The notes under the pieces: generated by a model | Databases searched by the model: none | Told to the model about the DNA's origin: nothing | The model's input: the letters and a program-made list of their open reading frames with translations, nothing else | Made by a program: the position numbers and the translations under genes | Part shown: positions 33,883 through 43,282 of the stretch, one piece after another | How positions within the stretch are numbered: the stretch's first letter is position 1 | Layout of the letters: each line of letters starts with the position of its first letter | Assembly (NCBI RefSeq): GCF_014196915.1 | Contig: NZ_JACIEP010000024.1 | Location: 1-50,286, forward strand | Length of the DNA: 50,286 nt | Source of the DNA: Dysgonomonas hofstadii | GTDB lineage: Bacteria > Bacteroidota > Bacteroidia > Bacteroidales > Dysgonomonadaceae | Direction of reading: 5' to 3'

Positions 33883-34437
33883 ATGGAAAAAGCAAACGAG
33901 AAAATAATGTTACTAAAAGCGTTATCCTTAGGGGATAGGAATGCTTTTAGGACTGTATTTCTTAATTATTTTCCAAAAGTTAAGGGGTTTATAGCGCATT
34001 TATTAAAAAATACGGTTATTGCAGAAGACCTTAGTCAGGAGATTTTTATAAATATATGGGAGTCCAAGGAGACATTGACAGCAATCCGCTCATTTGATGC
34101 TTATATATACCGAATGGCTAAGAATGCAGTTATCAATCAGATAAAACGGGATTTATACCATAATGAATATATAAAATATGAGACAGCCAAGTCTGAAGAT
34201 TTCTCTTTAGAAGAAGAAATTTTTGCTAAAGAAATCCGTTTACTTATTGATCTTACGGTGACTAAAATGCCCGATCAAAGGAGGCGAATCTATAATATGA
34301 GCCGCGTTGAAGGCTTAAAGAATGATGAAATTGCAGAAAAACTACACATATCAAAAAAGACAGTAGAGAACCATTTAAATATGGCTCTCAAGGAGATACG
34401 CAAATCTATTTCTTTTATGCTGTTATTCTTCATTTAA
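33883..34437 (+). CDS. ECF-type RNA polymerase sigma factor
   Basis: A 184-residue sigma-70 family ECF factor of the Bacteroidetes PUL type. Region 2 (about 20-95) includes AEDLSQEIFINIWE and FDAYIYRMAKNAVINQIKR; region 4 (about 125-180) includes KMPDQRRRIYNMSRVEGLKNDEIAEKLHISKKTVENHLNMAL split by the usual helix-turn-helix. It would direct transcription of the downstream SusCD genes when released by the FecR-type anti-sigma factor encoded 43 bp downstream. Confidence 0.94.
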   Translation: MEKANEKIMLLKALSLGDRNAFRTVFLNYFPKVKGFIAHLLKNTVIAEDLSQEIFINIWESKETLTAIRSFDAYIYRMAKNAVINQIKRDLYHNEYIKYETAKSEDFSLEEEIFAKEIRLLIDLTVTKMPDQRRRIYNMSRVEGLKNDEIAEKLHISKKTVENHLNMALKEIRKSISFMLLFFI

Positions 34438-34480
34438 TATTTTTCGAGATCGATTAGGTGCAAAACTAATTTCGTTTGTC

Positions 34481-35485
34481 ATGAGTATAAATGGACTATT
34501 CATGGCTATGATTAAACGTATTTTAAATCTCTTCATTAAATATGATTATCCTAAAGATATTCAACGCCAGTTTTGGCAATGGCTTGCCGAACCGTCCCAT
34601 AGTGAGCAGAAAGATGAAGCATTAGGTTTAATATGGAATTCAATAAATTCAGAAGTCACCCAATCTACACTTAATTCGCTTCAGGAAGTTGAATGCAAAC
34701 TTGGCTTAATGGATAATAAGATACAGCGAAAGCGTTCAATCTTTATCCGCTTTATGAAAATTGCCGCAGTCTTATTATTTCTTATATTATCCGGGCTATA
34801 CACTTATATTCATATATCTGATACTGATGATTCTGTAAAATTCACGGAATGCTTTGTATCTGAAGGAGAACTGAAAAAAGTCTTGCTTCCTGATGGTTCT
34901 GAAGTTATAATCAATTCAGGAAGTATTATTATCTATCCGGAAGTACAAAAAGGAAAACAACGCTCTGTATACCTTAATGGTGAAGCTTACTTTAACGTAG
35001 TTCATAATCCCGATTTACCTTTTGTTGTAAAAACTGATGGGGTAGATGTAGAAGTATTAGGTACAAAGTTCAATATTTCTGCATATTCAAATGATCCTGA
35101 TATAACAACGACACTAGAGGAAGGTAAAGTTAAACTGAACTTCAAAAATAAAGAATTGAGGAGTTTAGACCTGTCCCCAAATGATAAAACTATCTACAAC
35201 AAGAATTCCGGTCAGTTAATCAACTCGAGAGTCTCAGGTAAATATATTGCAGCCTGGCGCGACGGCCTGTTATTGTTCACAGATGCAAATATCCATACAG
35301 TATTACGCGCATTCGAACGTAAATACGGAGTCTCTGTTTATCTGAATTCTGATAAATATGAGGATGCGAAATTAACAGTCAAATTCATACACGGCGAAAC
35401 ACTGAAGGAATCTTTGCATGTGCTTGCAAAAATTATTCCGGGGCTAAGGTATGAGTTGGAAAAAGATAAATTATTCATTTATTAA
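34481..35485 (+). CDS. FecR-family anti-sigma factor
   Basis: A 334-residue single-pass protein. The cytoplasmic part (1-85) holds the sigma factor, the membrane helix is near residues 86-108 (FMKIAAVLLFLILSGLYTYI), and the periplasmic FecR domain reads LLPDGSEVIINSGSIIIYPE, YLNGEAYFNVVHNPDLPFVV and VLGTKFNISAYSND, then the C-terminal domain DUF4974 (FTDANIHTVLRAFERKYGVS). It receives the signal from the STN domain of SusC and controls the ECF factor. Other ATG starts exist at 34502 and 34508. Confidence 0.94.
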   Translation: MSINGLFMAMIKRILNLFIKYDYPKDIQRQFWQWLAEPSHSEQKDEALGLIWNSINSEVTQSTLNSLQEVECKLGLMDNKIQRKRSIFIRFMKIAAVLLFLILSGLYTYIHISDTDDSVKFTECFVSEGELKKVLLPDGSEVIINSGSIIIYPEVQKGKQRSVYLNGEAYFNVVHNPDLPFVVKTDGVDVEVLGTKFNISAYSNDPDITTTLEEGKVKLNFKNKELRSLDLSPNDKTIYNKNSGQLINSRVSGKYIAAWRDGLLLFTDANIHTVLRAFERKYGVSVYLNSDKYEDAKLTVKFIHGETLKESLHVLAKIIPGLRYELEKDKLFIY

Positions 35486-35531
35486 CCTATTAAAATAGAA
35501 GCCTATGAAGTAGAAAAATGCCACAAAATCT

Positions 35532-35589
35532 ATTCGAAAAAATACTGAGATAGATATTAAATTTCGAATTTGTTCAGAATAAACAAATT
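35532..35589 (+). promoter_or_regulatory. two inverted repeats in the susC leader
   Basis: ATTCGAAA (35532-35539) pairs with TTTCGAAT (35562-35569), and AATTTGTT (35567-35574) pairs with AACAAATT (35582-35589). The two overlap by three bases, so the folds exclude each other. They lie just before the susC start at 35613. Role unknown. Confidence 0.4.
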
Positions 35590-35612
35590 AATAACCTTAA
35601 AAAATAAAATCT

Positions 35613-38600
35613 ATGCTAATATTAAACTCTTTTTCACGAACAAAGAGCGATGCCTTAATTAAATTGACATTAGTAATACTTTTACTTATGTGCATTCCGG
35701 CACAGGTATACTCACAGAACCAAAATATTACGATCACCAGCAAACAAGCGAAAATTTCTACCTTGTTTGAGGATATTGAGTCACAAACAGGTATGACAAT
35801 AGCCTATAATTCGGCTATAATAGACATTAATAAAGTCGTCTCTGTAAATATCAGCAATAAGACTTTATCTGAGGCCCTTACCGAAATACTGAAAAACACA
35901 GGAACAACCTTTACTATACAGGGAAAACAAATTATTATCTCTAAGGCAGACGGTCAGGCTAAAAGGAGAATTAGCGGTACCATAACTGATATAACCGGAG
36001 AACCGATAATCGGAGCCACTGTAAAGATAAAAGGGACAAATACTGCCACTATTACAGATATGGATGGTAAATATACAATAGAAGCCAGTCCAAATTCTGT
36101 CTTGCAGGTTTCGTATGTTGGATTTACAACCGCAGATACGCCCATAGGAGATAAACAACAGGCTGATCTGATTCTTCAGGAAGATACTCAGGCTCTGGAT
36201 GAAGTTGTTGTTGTTGGATATGGCGTACAAAGGAAACGCGATCTTACAGGTGCTGTATCGTCTATCAAGATGAGTGATTCCCCCGTGGGAACATTCTCAT
36301 CTGCTAGTCACGCCCTAGCCGGGAAGGCGGCAGGCCTTAGAGTAACTCAAACAACGGCACAACCCGGAGCAGGAGCTTCATTCCGCATTCGTGGGGAAAC
36401 TTCTATCAATGCCAGTAATCAGCCGTTGATTATTGTTGACGGTTTTCCAATTTCATCATCATCATCTCCAAGCAGTGGTAACCGTTACGATGCAGGAAGC
36501 CAGGATAATGTATTGGAAATGATGAACCCGAATGATATAGAAAGTATAGAAGTTCTCAAAGATGCTTCGGCAACAGCTATTTACGGTTCCCGTGCAGGTC
36601 ATGGTGTAATCATCATTACCACAAAACGGGGTAAAGCAGGTACTCCAAATGTTACTTATTCAGGAAATGTTGCAGTACAATCTATGAGTTCAAAATACAA
36701 GATGCTTGATGCGCAAGGATATATGAATCTTAGTAATATGTATGAACTGGAGACCTGGAGACGTAGTACCGGAACAGGCATTTATGCCGATTATGTTACT
36801 CCAAGTTCAACAGCAGCTTATACTCCTAAATATACGGACGAAGAAATCGCAAATGCGAAAACGACAGACTGGATGGATGAGATTACACGTACCGGTTTTC
36901 AGACATCGCACAATATTTCTATTACAGGTGGAACTGAAAAATCAAAATATCTGGCTTCTTTAAATTATTTTGATCAGGAAGGTGTCCTCAAAAATAGCGA
37001 TATGCAAAGGATAACAGCTAATCTGAATAGTGACTATGAAATATCGAAATATGTAAAAGCCGGATTATCATTCAACATTAGCCGAAATAAGTATGGCAAT
37101 GTGCCATTAGGTACAGGAGGAAATGAATATTCGGGTATCATAGCTGCTGCAACATTCTTTGAACCAAACATTCCTGTATATGATGAAAATGGGAATTATT
37201 CTGAATCTAACGTTTACAAACAACGACCTAACCCGGTTTCTCTGTTGGAAATAGAGGATAAGACAACCAAAGACAGGGTACTGGGTACAGGATTTATTTC
37301 AGTAGAACCGATCAAAGGCCTCATCCTTAAGGCTAATCTTGGATTCGACCGTAAATCGGCAAAACGACAAAACTATCTGCCTACAACTACTTTATATGGT
37401 AAAACACAGAATGGTAGTGCTTACCAAAGCCAAACTGATGGAATGGACTACTTATTCAATCTAACAGCTAACTATATGAAAACAATAGGTAAGCATAGTT
37501 TTACAGCTTTAGCGGGTTACGAATGGCAAGAATTTAACAATGAGTGGTTTAGTGCGGGCAATACTGATTTTTCCCTTGACAGTTTCCTTTACAACAATTT
37601 GAATGCAGGTTCGGGCGAAAAGTCTGTTGCATCAAATTCCACTAAAAATTCTTTGGTTTCGGTTTTTGGACGTGTCAATTATTCATATGCAAATAAATAT
37701 TTAATTACGGCTACATTACGTGCAGATGCATCTTCTAATTTTAATAAAGATAATCGTTGGGGTTATTTTCCGTCAGTGTCAGCAGGATGGCGCTTTATCG
37801 ATGAAGATTTCATGAAAGATATTCAGCACATTTTATCAAATGGTAAATTACGTGGAGGATATGGCCAAACTGGTAATACAAGTGTAGGCAACCGCACGCA
37901 AAGCTATTATAAATCAGACAACAAGTATGTTTTCGGAAGTACAGGGACGAATGGAATGGTAATTACATCTTTAGGAAATTCGGGAATAACATGGGAAACT
38001 ACGAGTGAATTTAATATAGGGTTAGACCTAGGTTTCCTAAACAGCCGTATCAATTTCACCGCAGAATATTACAACCGTGAGATTTCGGATCTACTAGTCA
38101 CTAGCAAACGCTTGCCATCTTATAATGAATTGACCACTATAACTGCAAATAGTGGATCCACACAGAGTAAAGGTGTCGAATTTACCCTCAATACAGTAAA
38201 TATCAAAAGCCAGGATTTAGTATGGACTTCGGATTTAACATTCTATAAGTATAAAGATACATGGAAAGAGCGTGATCCAAACTGGATACCTGCAGCTTAT
38301 CAATCAGAAAAAGATCCTATCCGGGCTATATTTACATATAAATCAGACGGCCTATTACAACCCGGGGAAGAAGCTCCGGCATGGCAAAAAGGATTATTGC
38401 CCGGACAAATCAAGCTAAAAAAGATGAACGCTGATGGAGACCAGAGTGTGCTTGAAGATAGTGATAAGGTATACATTGGTACGACCGATCCGGATTTTTC
38501 TTTTGGATTCAATAATACAGTACGTTACAAGAATTTCGATTTCAACATGTATCTCTATGGCGAAATAGGACGTTGGCGCGACGCCAGTTACTACGATAGC

Positions 38601-38987
38601 TGGTTACCTTATCGCTATTTTGCACCAAGCGGCGGTCTTTATAATATGTCTCAAAAAGCTCTTGATAGCTGGACAATGGATAATCAGAATTCATCGACAC
38701 CAAGTTTGTTGACTTCAAGTTATTCTGCAGGAGATTATTTTTATAAAAAAGTATCATACCTGCGTTGCCGTAATATTACTGTAGGCTATACCATACCGGG
38801 ACTTAAAAATATAGCACGTAGCATAAGGGTAAATGTCAGTATAAACAATCCGTTCGTGATTAGTAACTGGAACGGTTTGGATCCGGAAACAGACTATAAT
38901 CCGTCAGATTCAAATACTGAAAATGCATGGAGTTATTCTTATCCGAATGTACGTACATTCAGCTTCGGAGTGGATATTAGTTTTTAA
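35613..38987 (+). CDS. SusC-type TonB-dependent transporter with STN signalling domain
   Basis: A 1124-residue outer-membrane glycan importer. Order: signal peptide (to about 35, PAQVYSQ), STN domain (about 38-108, ITSKQAKISTLFEDIESQTG), carboxypeptidase-like beta-sandwich (about 117-200, ISGTITDITGEPIIGATVKI), plug (TGAVSSI, PLIIVDGFPI, YGSRAGHGVIIITTKRG) and a 22-strand barrel ending in FSFGVDISF. The STN domain means that it also signals to the FecR/ECF pair just upstream. It works with the SusD protein 21 bp downstream. The substrate is not evident but GH89 downstream suggests a GlcNAc-bearing glycan. Confidence 0.97.
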   Translation: MLILNSFSRTKSDALIKLTLVILLLMCIPAQVYSQNQNITITSKQAKISTLFEDIESQTGMTIAYNSAIIDINKVVSVNISNKTLSEALTEILKNTGTTFTIQGKQIIISKADGQAKRRISGTITDITGEPIIGATVKIKGTNTATITDMDGKYTIEASPNSVLQVSYVGFTTADTPIGDKQQADLILQEDTQALDEVVVVGYGVQRKRDLTGAVSSIKMSDSPVGTFSSASHALAGKAAGLRVTQTTAQPGAGASFRIRGETSINASNQPLIIVDGFPISSSSSPSSGNRYDAGSQDNVLEMMNPNDIESIEVLKDASATAIYGSRAGHGVIIITTKRGKAGTPNVTYSGNVAVQSMSSKYKMLDAQGYMNLSNMYELETWRRSTGTGIYADYVTPSSTAAYTPKYTDEEIANAKTTDWMDEITRTGFQTSHNISITGGTEKSKYLASLNYFDQEGVLKNSDMQRITANLNSDYEISKYVKAGLSFNISRNKYGNVPLGTGGNEYSGIIAAATFFEPNIPVYDENGNYSESNVYKQRPNPVSLLEIEDKTTKDRVLGTGFISVEPIKGLILKANLGFDRKSAKRQNYLPTTTLYGKTQNGSAYQSQTDGMDYLFNLTANYMKTIGKHSFTALAGYEWQEFNNEWFSAGNTDFSLDSFLYNNLNAGSGEKSVASNSTKNSLVSVFGRVNYSYANKYLITATLRADASSNFNKDNRWGYFPSVSAGWRFIDEDFMKDIQHILSNGKLRGGYGQTGNTSVGNRTQSYYKSDNKYVFGSTGTNGMVITSLGNSGITWETTSEFNIGLDLGFLNSRINFTAEYYNREISDLLVTSKRLPSYNELTTITANSGSTQSKGVEFTLNTVNIKSQDLVWTSDLTFYKYKDTWKERDPNWIPAAYQSEKDPIRAIFTYKSDGLLQPGEEAPAWQKGLLPGQIKLKKMNADGDQSVLEDSDKVYIGTTDPDFSFGFNNTVRYKNFDFNMYLYGEIGRWRDASYYDSWLPYRYFAPSGGLYNMSQKALDSWTMDNQNSSTPSLLTSSYSAGDYFYKKVSYLRCRNITVGYTIPGLKNIARSIRVNVSINNPFVISNWNGLDPETDYNPSDSNTENAWSYSYPNVRTFSFGVDISF

Positions 38988-39008
38988 TTCAAAAAAGAAT
39001 TTAGAAAA

Positions 39009-40481
39009 ATGAAAAAGACAAATTTATATATAATAGCATTACTATGTATTACATTCATCTGGCAAAGTTGTAGCCTTAATTCAGAAGATTATAGTGAAGT
39101 AGACTCCTCCCGATACCCTGCCAACGGACAGGATGCTTTTGATTTGGTGACAGGAAATGCTTATGCCGCATTTCGTAATAATAGCTATGATGGAGCATTT
39201 AATGTAGCCACAGGATTCCATCTTTTGGGCGATATGGCTACCGATTTTGGTTTCTGCTCATGGGGTGAAGGAAATTGGGGACAGCTTGAGTTTGCTAATT
39301 TTCAGAATGTAGATGGAGAACGTAACCCAAGAAGAAACTGGGAACCTTATTTGCCTTGGATAAGTAAGATGGAATTGACAATAGACCGTATCAACAGTAT
39401 TAATACAGATGCCGATATGGATGAAACCCTCAAGAAACGCTACATTGCAGAGTTGGAATGTGGACAGGGCTTTATGGCATTCCTTATGTGGGATTTTTAT
39501 GGACCTCTCATTATTGCTGATCTGGAAACACTAAAAAATCCTCAGGACGAAATTATTCTTCCCCGTAAGTCTAATGAAGAAACCATTGCATATATAGAAA
39601 CTAAGTTGAAAGCCGGTATCGGTATTTTAGACAAGACTTACGATTACAATAGCTCAAATTACGGACGTTTTACCGAAGGTTTGTGCCATATGCTATTGCT
39701 TAAGCTTTATATGCAAACACAACAATGGGATAAAGCCATAGAACAAGGCCGCGAGCTGATGGATGGTGGATATGGTTACTCTCTTGTAACTGATGCAGGT
39801 AATGCGTCTTCAGCTTATGCGAATATTTTCGCATCAGCTAACGAAGGTAACAAAGAAACGATCTGGGCTGTAAACTGCTTACGCGAATATCAAAGCCATT
39901 TATGGTACGCTCATGTAATTTCGTGGGGTGGTTATAAGATGGTCCGCCATTTCTATGAAACATTCGAAACAGGTGATCAACGTCTGACAGTTATTACAGA
40001 CAATGGTTCGACAGATGGTGTTTTACCTGTAAAATATGATATGGTTGACCGTGTTGGTGATGAATGTTATACTGATTGGATAGTATATCGTTATGCTGAT
40101 GCCATCACCTTATTGGCCGAAGCCCTTGTGCATAAACAAGGTGCAGTTGTACAAGAGTCGGTAGACCTACTTAATCAGGTTCGTACCCGTGCCGGACTTG
40201 AGGCTTATAAAATGTCAGACTTCAGTAGTGCAGATGATTTTATTGACAAGTTGTTATGGGAACGCGCTCATGAACTTTGGTACGAGGGTTGCCGCCGTCA
40301 AGATCTGATCCGCAATAATAAATATGTGGAAATCATGTCCGAAAAGTGTATCCGGATGGGAAAAACAGATTATATAACAAGTCTGGGTACCAATTCACAT
40401 CTTTTCCCACTTCCATCTTCTGCTATAAATGAAGGTAATAAAGGTGGATTCAATTATCAGAATCCAGGCTACGGAGACTAG
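39009..40481 (+). CDS. SusD/RagB-family glycan-binding lipoprotein
   Basis: A 490-residue SusD homologue. The lipobox cysteine is C21 (FIWQSC). TPR-like helices run through the protein, for example GFMAFLMWDFYGPLIIADLE, RFTEGLCHMLLLKLYMQTQQW, LLWERAHELWYEGCRRQDLIR and the C-terminal LFPLPSSAINEG typical of the family. It caps SusC at the cell surface and binds the glycan. A hairpin terminator follows, so the downstream GH89 gene may be expressed at lower level. Confidence 0.96.
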   Translation: MKKTNLYIIALLCITFIWQSCSLNSEDYSEVDSSRYPANGQDAFDLVTGNAYAAFRNNSYDGAFNVATGFHLLGDMATDFGFCSWGEGNWGQLEFANFQNVDGERNPRRNWEPYLPWISKMELTIDRINSINTDADMDETLKKRYIAELECGQGFMAFLMWDFYGPLIIADLETLKNPQDEIILPRKSNEETIAYIETKLKAGIGILDKTYDYNSSNYGRFTEGLCHMLLLKLYMQTQQWDKAIEQGRELMDGGYGYSLVTDAGNASSAYANIFASANEGNKETIWAVNCLREYQSHLWYAHVISWGGYKMVRHFYETFETGDQRLTVITDNGSTDGVLPVKYDMVDRVGDECYTDWIVYRYADAITLLAEALVHKQGAVVQESVDLLNQVRTRAGLEAYKMSDFSSADDFIDKLLWERAHELWYEGCRRQDLIRNNKYVEIMSEKCIRMGKTDYITSLGTNSHLFPLPSSAINEGNKGGFNYQNPGYGD

Positions 40482-40565
40482 CTTTAATTTTATGACAGAC
40501 TATCCAACCGCCCCTTTCTTCTGCTCTAAAGGATAATAAAAAGACCTTAAGTAGATATTATAAAT

Positions 40566-40624
40566 AAACAGCTTCCCATATGAAATTAGGAAATCTAGTA
40601 TATAATGAGGGGAGCTGTTTTTTG
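40566..40624 (+). terminator. terminator between susD and GH89 genes
   Basis: AAACAGCTTCCC (40566-40577) pairs with GGGGAGCTGTTT (40609-40620, one G-U) and is followed by T6. The loop is long (31 nt). An ATG at 40580 lies in the loop, so it is unlikely to be the GH89 start. Confidence 0.7.
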
Positions 40625-40666
40625 ATTAGATTAATTAATTTTATTTATATAGATAAAAAGCTCGAA

Positions 40667-42838
40667 ATGACGCATAAAATTATTTATTTAGTAATAACGA
40701 CTATTGTCTTATTGGGATGTTCACCAACGAAAAGTACAGCTGACGATTTGGTTAACCGGATTTCTAATCATACTGCGAAAGGCATTCAGACAGAGATTAT
40801 AAAATCAGAGAATGAAAAAGATTATTTCGAAATAGAAGGTAAAAACGGAAATATAATCGTCCGGGGGAATAATACAAGCAGCATTACAGCCGGCCTCAAC
40901 TGGTATCTGAAATATGTGGCGGGAATACACATTTCATGGAATAATCTTACACAGGATTTTCCAGATCAGCTCCCCGTTCCCGAACGGATGATAAGAAAAG
41001 AAACAGATCAACATCTGCGTTATTATCTCAATTATTGTACTTATTCTTATTCTATGGCTTTTTGGGATTGGCCCCGATGGGAAAAGGAGCTTGACTGGAT
41101 GGCTTTGCATGGAATTAATCTGGTACTGAGCATTACTGGCAATGAAGTCGTATGGTACAACCTGCTGAAAAGAAACGGATATACAACAGAAGAAATAAAT
41201 GAATTTATTGCAGGCCCGGCATTTTTGGCGTGGTGGCAGATGAATAACCTCGAAAGATGGGGAGGCCCTAATCCCCATGAATGGTATAGGAATCAAGAGA
41301 TATTACAGAAAAAGATTATTGCACGGATGCACGAGTTAGGAATAGAACCAGTCATGCCCGGATTTGCGGGCATGGTACCTCGTAACATCGGCGAAAAGCT
41401 TGGTTATAATATTTCTGATCCCGGTACGTGGTGTACTTTTAACCGTCCTGCCTTCATAAAACCAGATGATCCGCATTTCAACAAATTTGCCGATATGTAT
41501 TACGAAGAACTGGAAAAGTTGTATGGAAAAGTAAAATACTATGCAATAGATCCGTTTCATGAAGGGGGAAGTGTAGAAGGTATAGATCTTGATGCGGCAG
41601 GACAAACTATTATGGCTGCAATGAAACATGCAAACCCCGATGCCATATGGGTAGCGCAGGCGTGGCAGGCAAATCCTCGTCCGGCGATGATAGAAAACCT
41701 CAAACAACATGATTTGCTTGTATTAGACCTGTATAGTGAGAAAATGCCCCAGTGGGGTGATCTTAATTCTGCTTGGTACCGTCCGGATGGTTATGGTAAG
41801 CACAACTGGCTATACTGTATGCTGCTAAACTTTGGCGGGCGTGTAGGACTTCATGGACGAATGGATCATGTAATAAATGGATTCTACCAGGCTCGTGGAC
41901 ACCAGAACGGAAAGACATTATCGGGAGTTGGAACCACTCCGGAGGCGATAGAAAATAATCCAGTTATGTTTGAACTGTTATATGAACTGCCCTGGCGGAG
42001 TGAAAAATTCACAAAAGAAGAATGGCTATCCTCATACACAAAAGCACGGTATGGAGAATCGAATGCGGAAGTAGATGAAGCATGGAGCCTGTTAGCTCAG
42101 TATCCTTACAATTGTCCGAGAGAATATCCGGGAGAAGGTACGGTAGAGTCTTTATTTTGTGCCCGTCCGAGTATCAATCCTAAACGGTCATCAACATGGG
42201 GTTCTGCGTTGCTTTTCTATGAAGCGGATATTACAAGGCAGGCTGCCGAAAAGCTTCTGTCTGTCGCAGACCTGTTTGATGATAATGTGAATTTCAAATA
42301 CGATCTGGTAGATGTCTTGCGTCAGAGCCTTTCTGATAAGGGGAATGAACTTTCGTGCAGAATTGGAAAGGCGTATGAAAATAAGGATATTGAAAACTTC
42401 AAAGTTTTGACAGATCGTTTTCTGTATATTATCCAATGTCAGGACAAATTACTGGCAACCCAATCGAACTTCAAGATTGGCAACTGGTTGGAACAGGCAA
42501 AATCACTATCTCAGGCAAAGGAGAACCGAGACCTGTATGAATGGAATGCCCGTACATTAATAACTGTATGGGGTAACAAATCGGCTGCCGAAAAAGGAGG
42601 ACTGCATGATTATTCCGGTCGTGAATGGAACGGGCTTTTATCTGATTTGTACTACTATCGCTGGAAATTGTTTTTTGATAATACGACAAAAGAAATGTTG
42701 GGAGAAAATGTATCTCCGATAGATTTTTATGCAATAGAAGAAGCGTGGACACATCAACAGAAAGAATACAATAACAAACCAGAAGGTAATGTATTGCAGG
42801 TAGCTGCAGATGTTTACAAAGAAGTATTTGGAAACTGA
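40667..42838 (+). CDS. GH89 alpha-N-acetylglucosaminidase lipoprotein
   Basis: From the ATG at 40667 the product has 723 residues with a lipoprotein signal (VITTIVLLGC); an in-frame ATG at 40580 lies in the upstream terminator loop. GH89 enzymes (human NAGLU, C. perfringens AgnC) release terminal alpha-linked GlcNAc, as found on heparan sulfate ends and on gastric mucin O-glycans. Motifs: NAEVVWYN-like GNEVVWYNLLKR, AGPAFLAWWQMNNLERWGG, GFAGMVPRNI, catalytic E299 in DPFHEGG and E440 in YELPW, which match human E316 and E446. It is the only catabolic enzyme adjacent to this SusCD pair. Confidence 0.96.
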   Translation: MTHKIIYLVITTIVLLGCSPTKSTADDLVNRISNHTAKGIQTEIIKSENEKDYFEIEGKNGNIIVRGNNTSSITAGLNWYLKYVAGIHISWNNLTQDFPDQLPVPERMIRKETDQHLRYYLNYCTYSYSMAFWDWPRWEKELDWMALHGINLVLSITGNEVVWYNLLKRNGYTTEEINEFIAGPAFLAWWQMNNLERWGGPNPHEWYRNQEILQKKIIARMHELGIEPVMPGFAGMVPRNIGEKLGYNISDPGTWCTFNRPAFIKPDDPHFNKFADMYYEELEKLYGKVKYYAIDPFHEGGSVEGIDLDAAGQTIMAAMKHANPDAIWVAQAWQANPRPAMIENLKQHDLLVLDLYSEKMPQWGDLNSAWYRPDGYGKHNWLYCMLLNFGGRVGLHGRMDHVINGFYQARGHQNGKTLSGVGTTPEAIENNPVMFELLYELPWRSEKFTKEEWLSSYTKARYGESNAEVDEAWSLLAQYPYNCPREYPGEGTVESLFCARPSINPKRSSTWGSALLFYEADITRQAAEKLLSVADLFDDNVNFKYDLVDVLRQSLSDKGNELSCRIGKAYENKDIENFKVLTDRFLYIIQCQDKLLATQSNFKIGNWLEQAKSLSQAKENRDLYEWNARTLITVWGNKSAAEKGGLHDYSGREWNGLLSDLYYYRWKLFFDNTTKEMLGENVSPIDFYAIEEAWTHQQKEYNNKPEGNVLQVAADVYKEVFGN

Positions 42839-42934
42839 ATGAAATAAAAACTACCTGAAAATGAATAGAAGCCGAAAGAGAAAGTTGAAGATATGATATA
42901 GCAGTGAACATTCTTCAAGGGGGAAAAAATGTCT

Positions 42935-42942
42935 TACCTTTG
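42935..42942 (+). promoter_or_regulatory. -7 box for the hypothetical/RarD operon
   Basis: TACCTTTG matches TAnnTTTG, 35 bp before the start of the small gene. Confidence 0.6.
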
Positions 42943-42977
42943 TCCTGCCTTTAATATTAACTCTATAAGAAATCAGA

Positions 42978-43280
42978 ATGAAGGAAAAAGTAATATCAAG
43001 AATTAAAACGCTTGGAATTCCTGAACTTGTGAATATTGAACATCTGGAAGAATTGAATGGAGACTATATCAATTTGGAGAGTCTTTTACCCAATGGAAAA
43101 CGAGGTAAGATTTTAGATGATAATAAAAAATATCTGGCAACGCAGGTTGAAATTCCGCACAGTGACAGATGCTATGGAATAGCGGCCGATGAAAATATGA
43201 TTGCCATATTTCAGTATGGTTGCGAAGGGAAAGAAAGCGAATTAGTTGCATGGATAAAATTGAACCAGGATCTGGATTAA
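42978..43280 (+). CDS. hypothetical small acidic protein
   Basis: A 100-residue soluble protein without signal peptide or membrane segment. I do not recognise a family. It reads as an alpha/beta protein: an N-terminal helix VISRIKTLGIPELVNI, then strands around KKYLATQVEIPH, CYGIAADENMIAIFQYG and ESELVAWIKL. Two cysteines (CYG and YGC) are present. It has its own promoter box and ends 2 bp before the ATG of the RarD-type transporter, so the two are co-transcribed. Confidence 0.75.
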   Translation: MKEKVISRIKTLGIPELVNIEHLEELNGDYINLESLLPNGKRGKILDDNKKYLATQVEIPHSDRCYGIAADENMIAIFQYGCEGKESELVAWIKLNQDLD

Positions 43281-43282
43281 CG

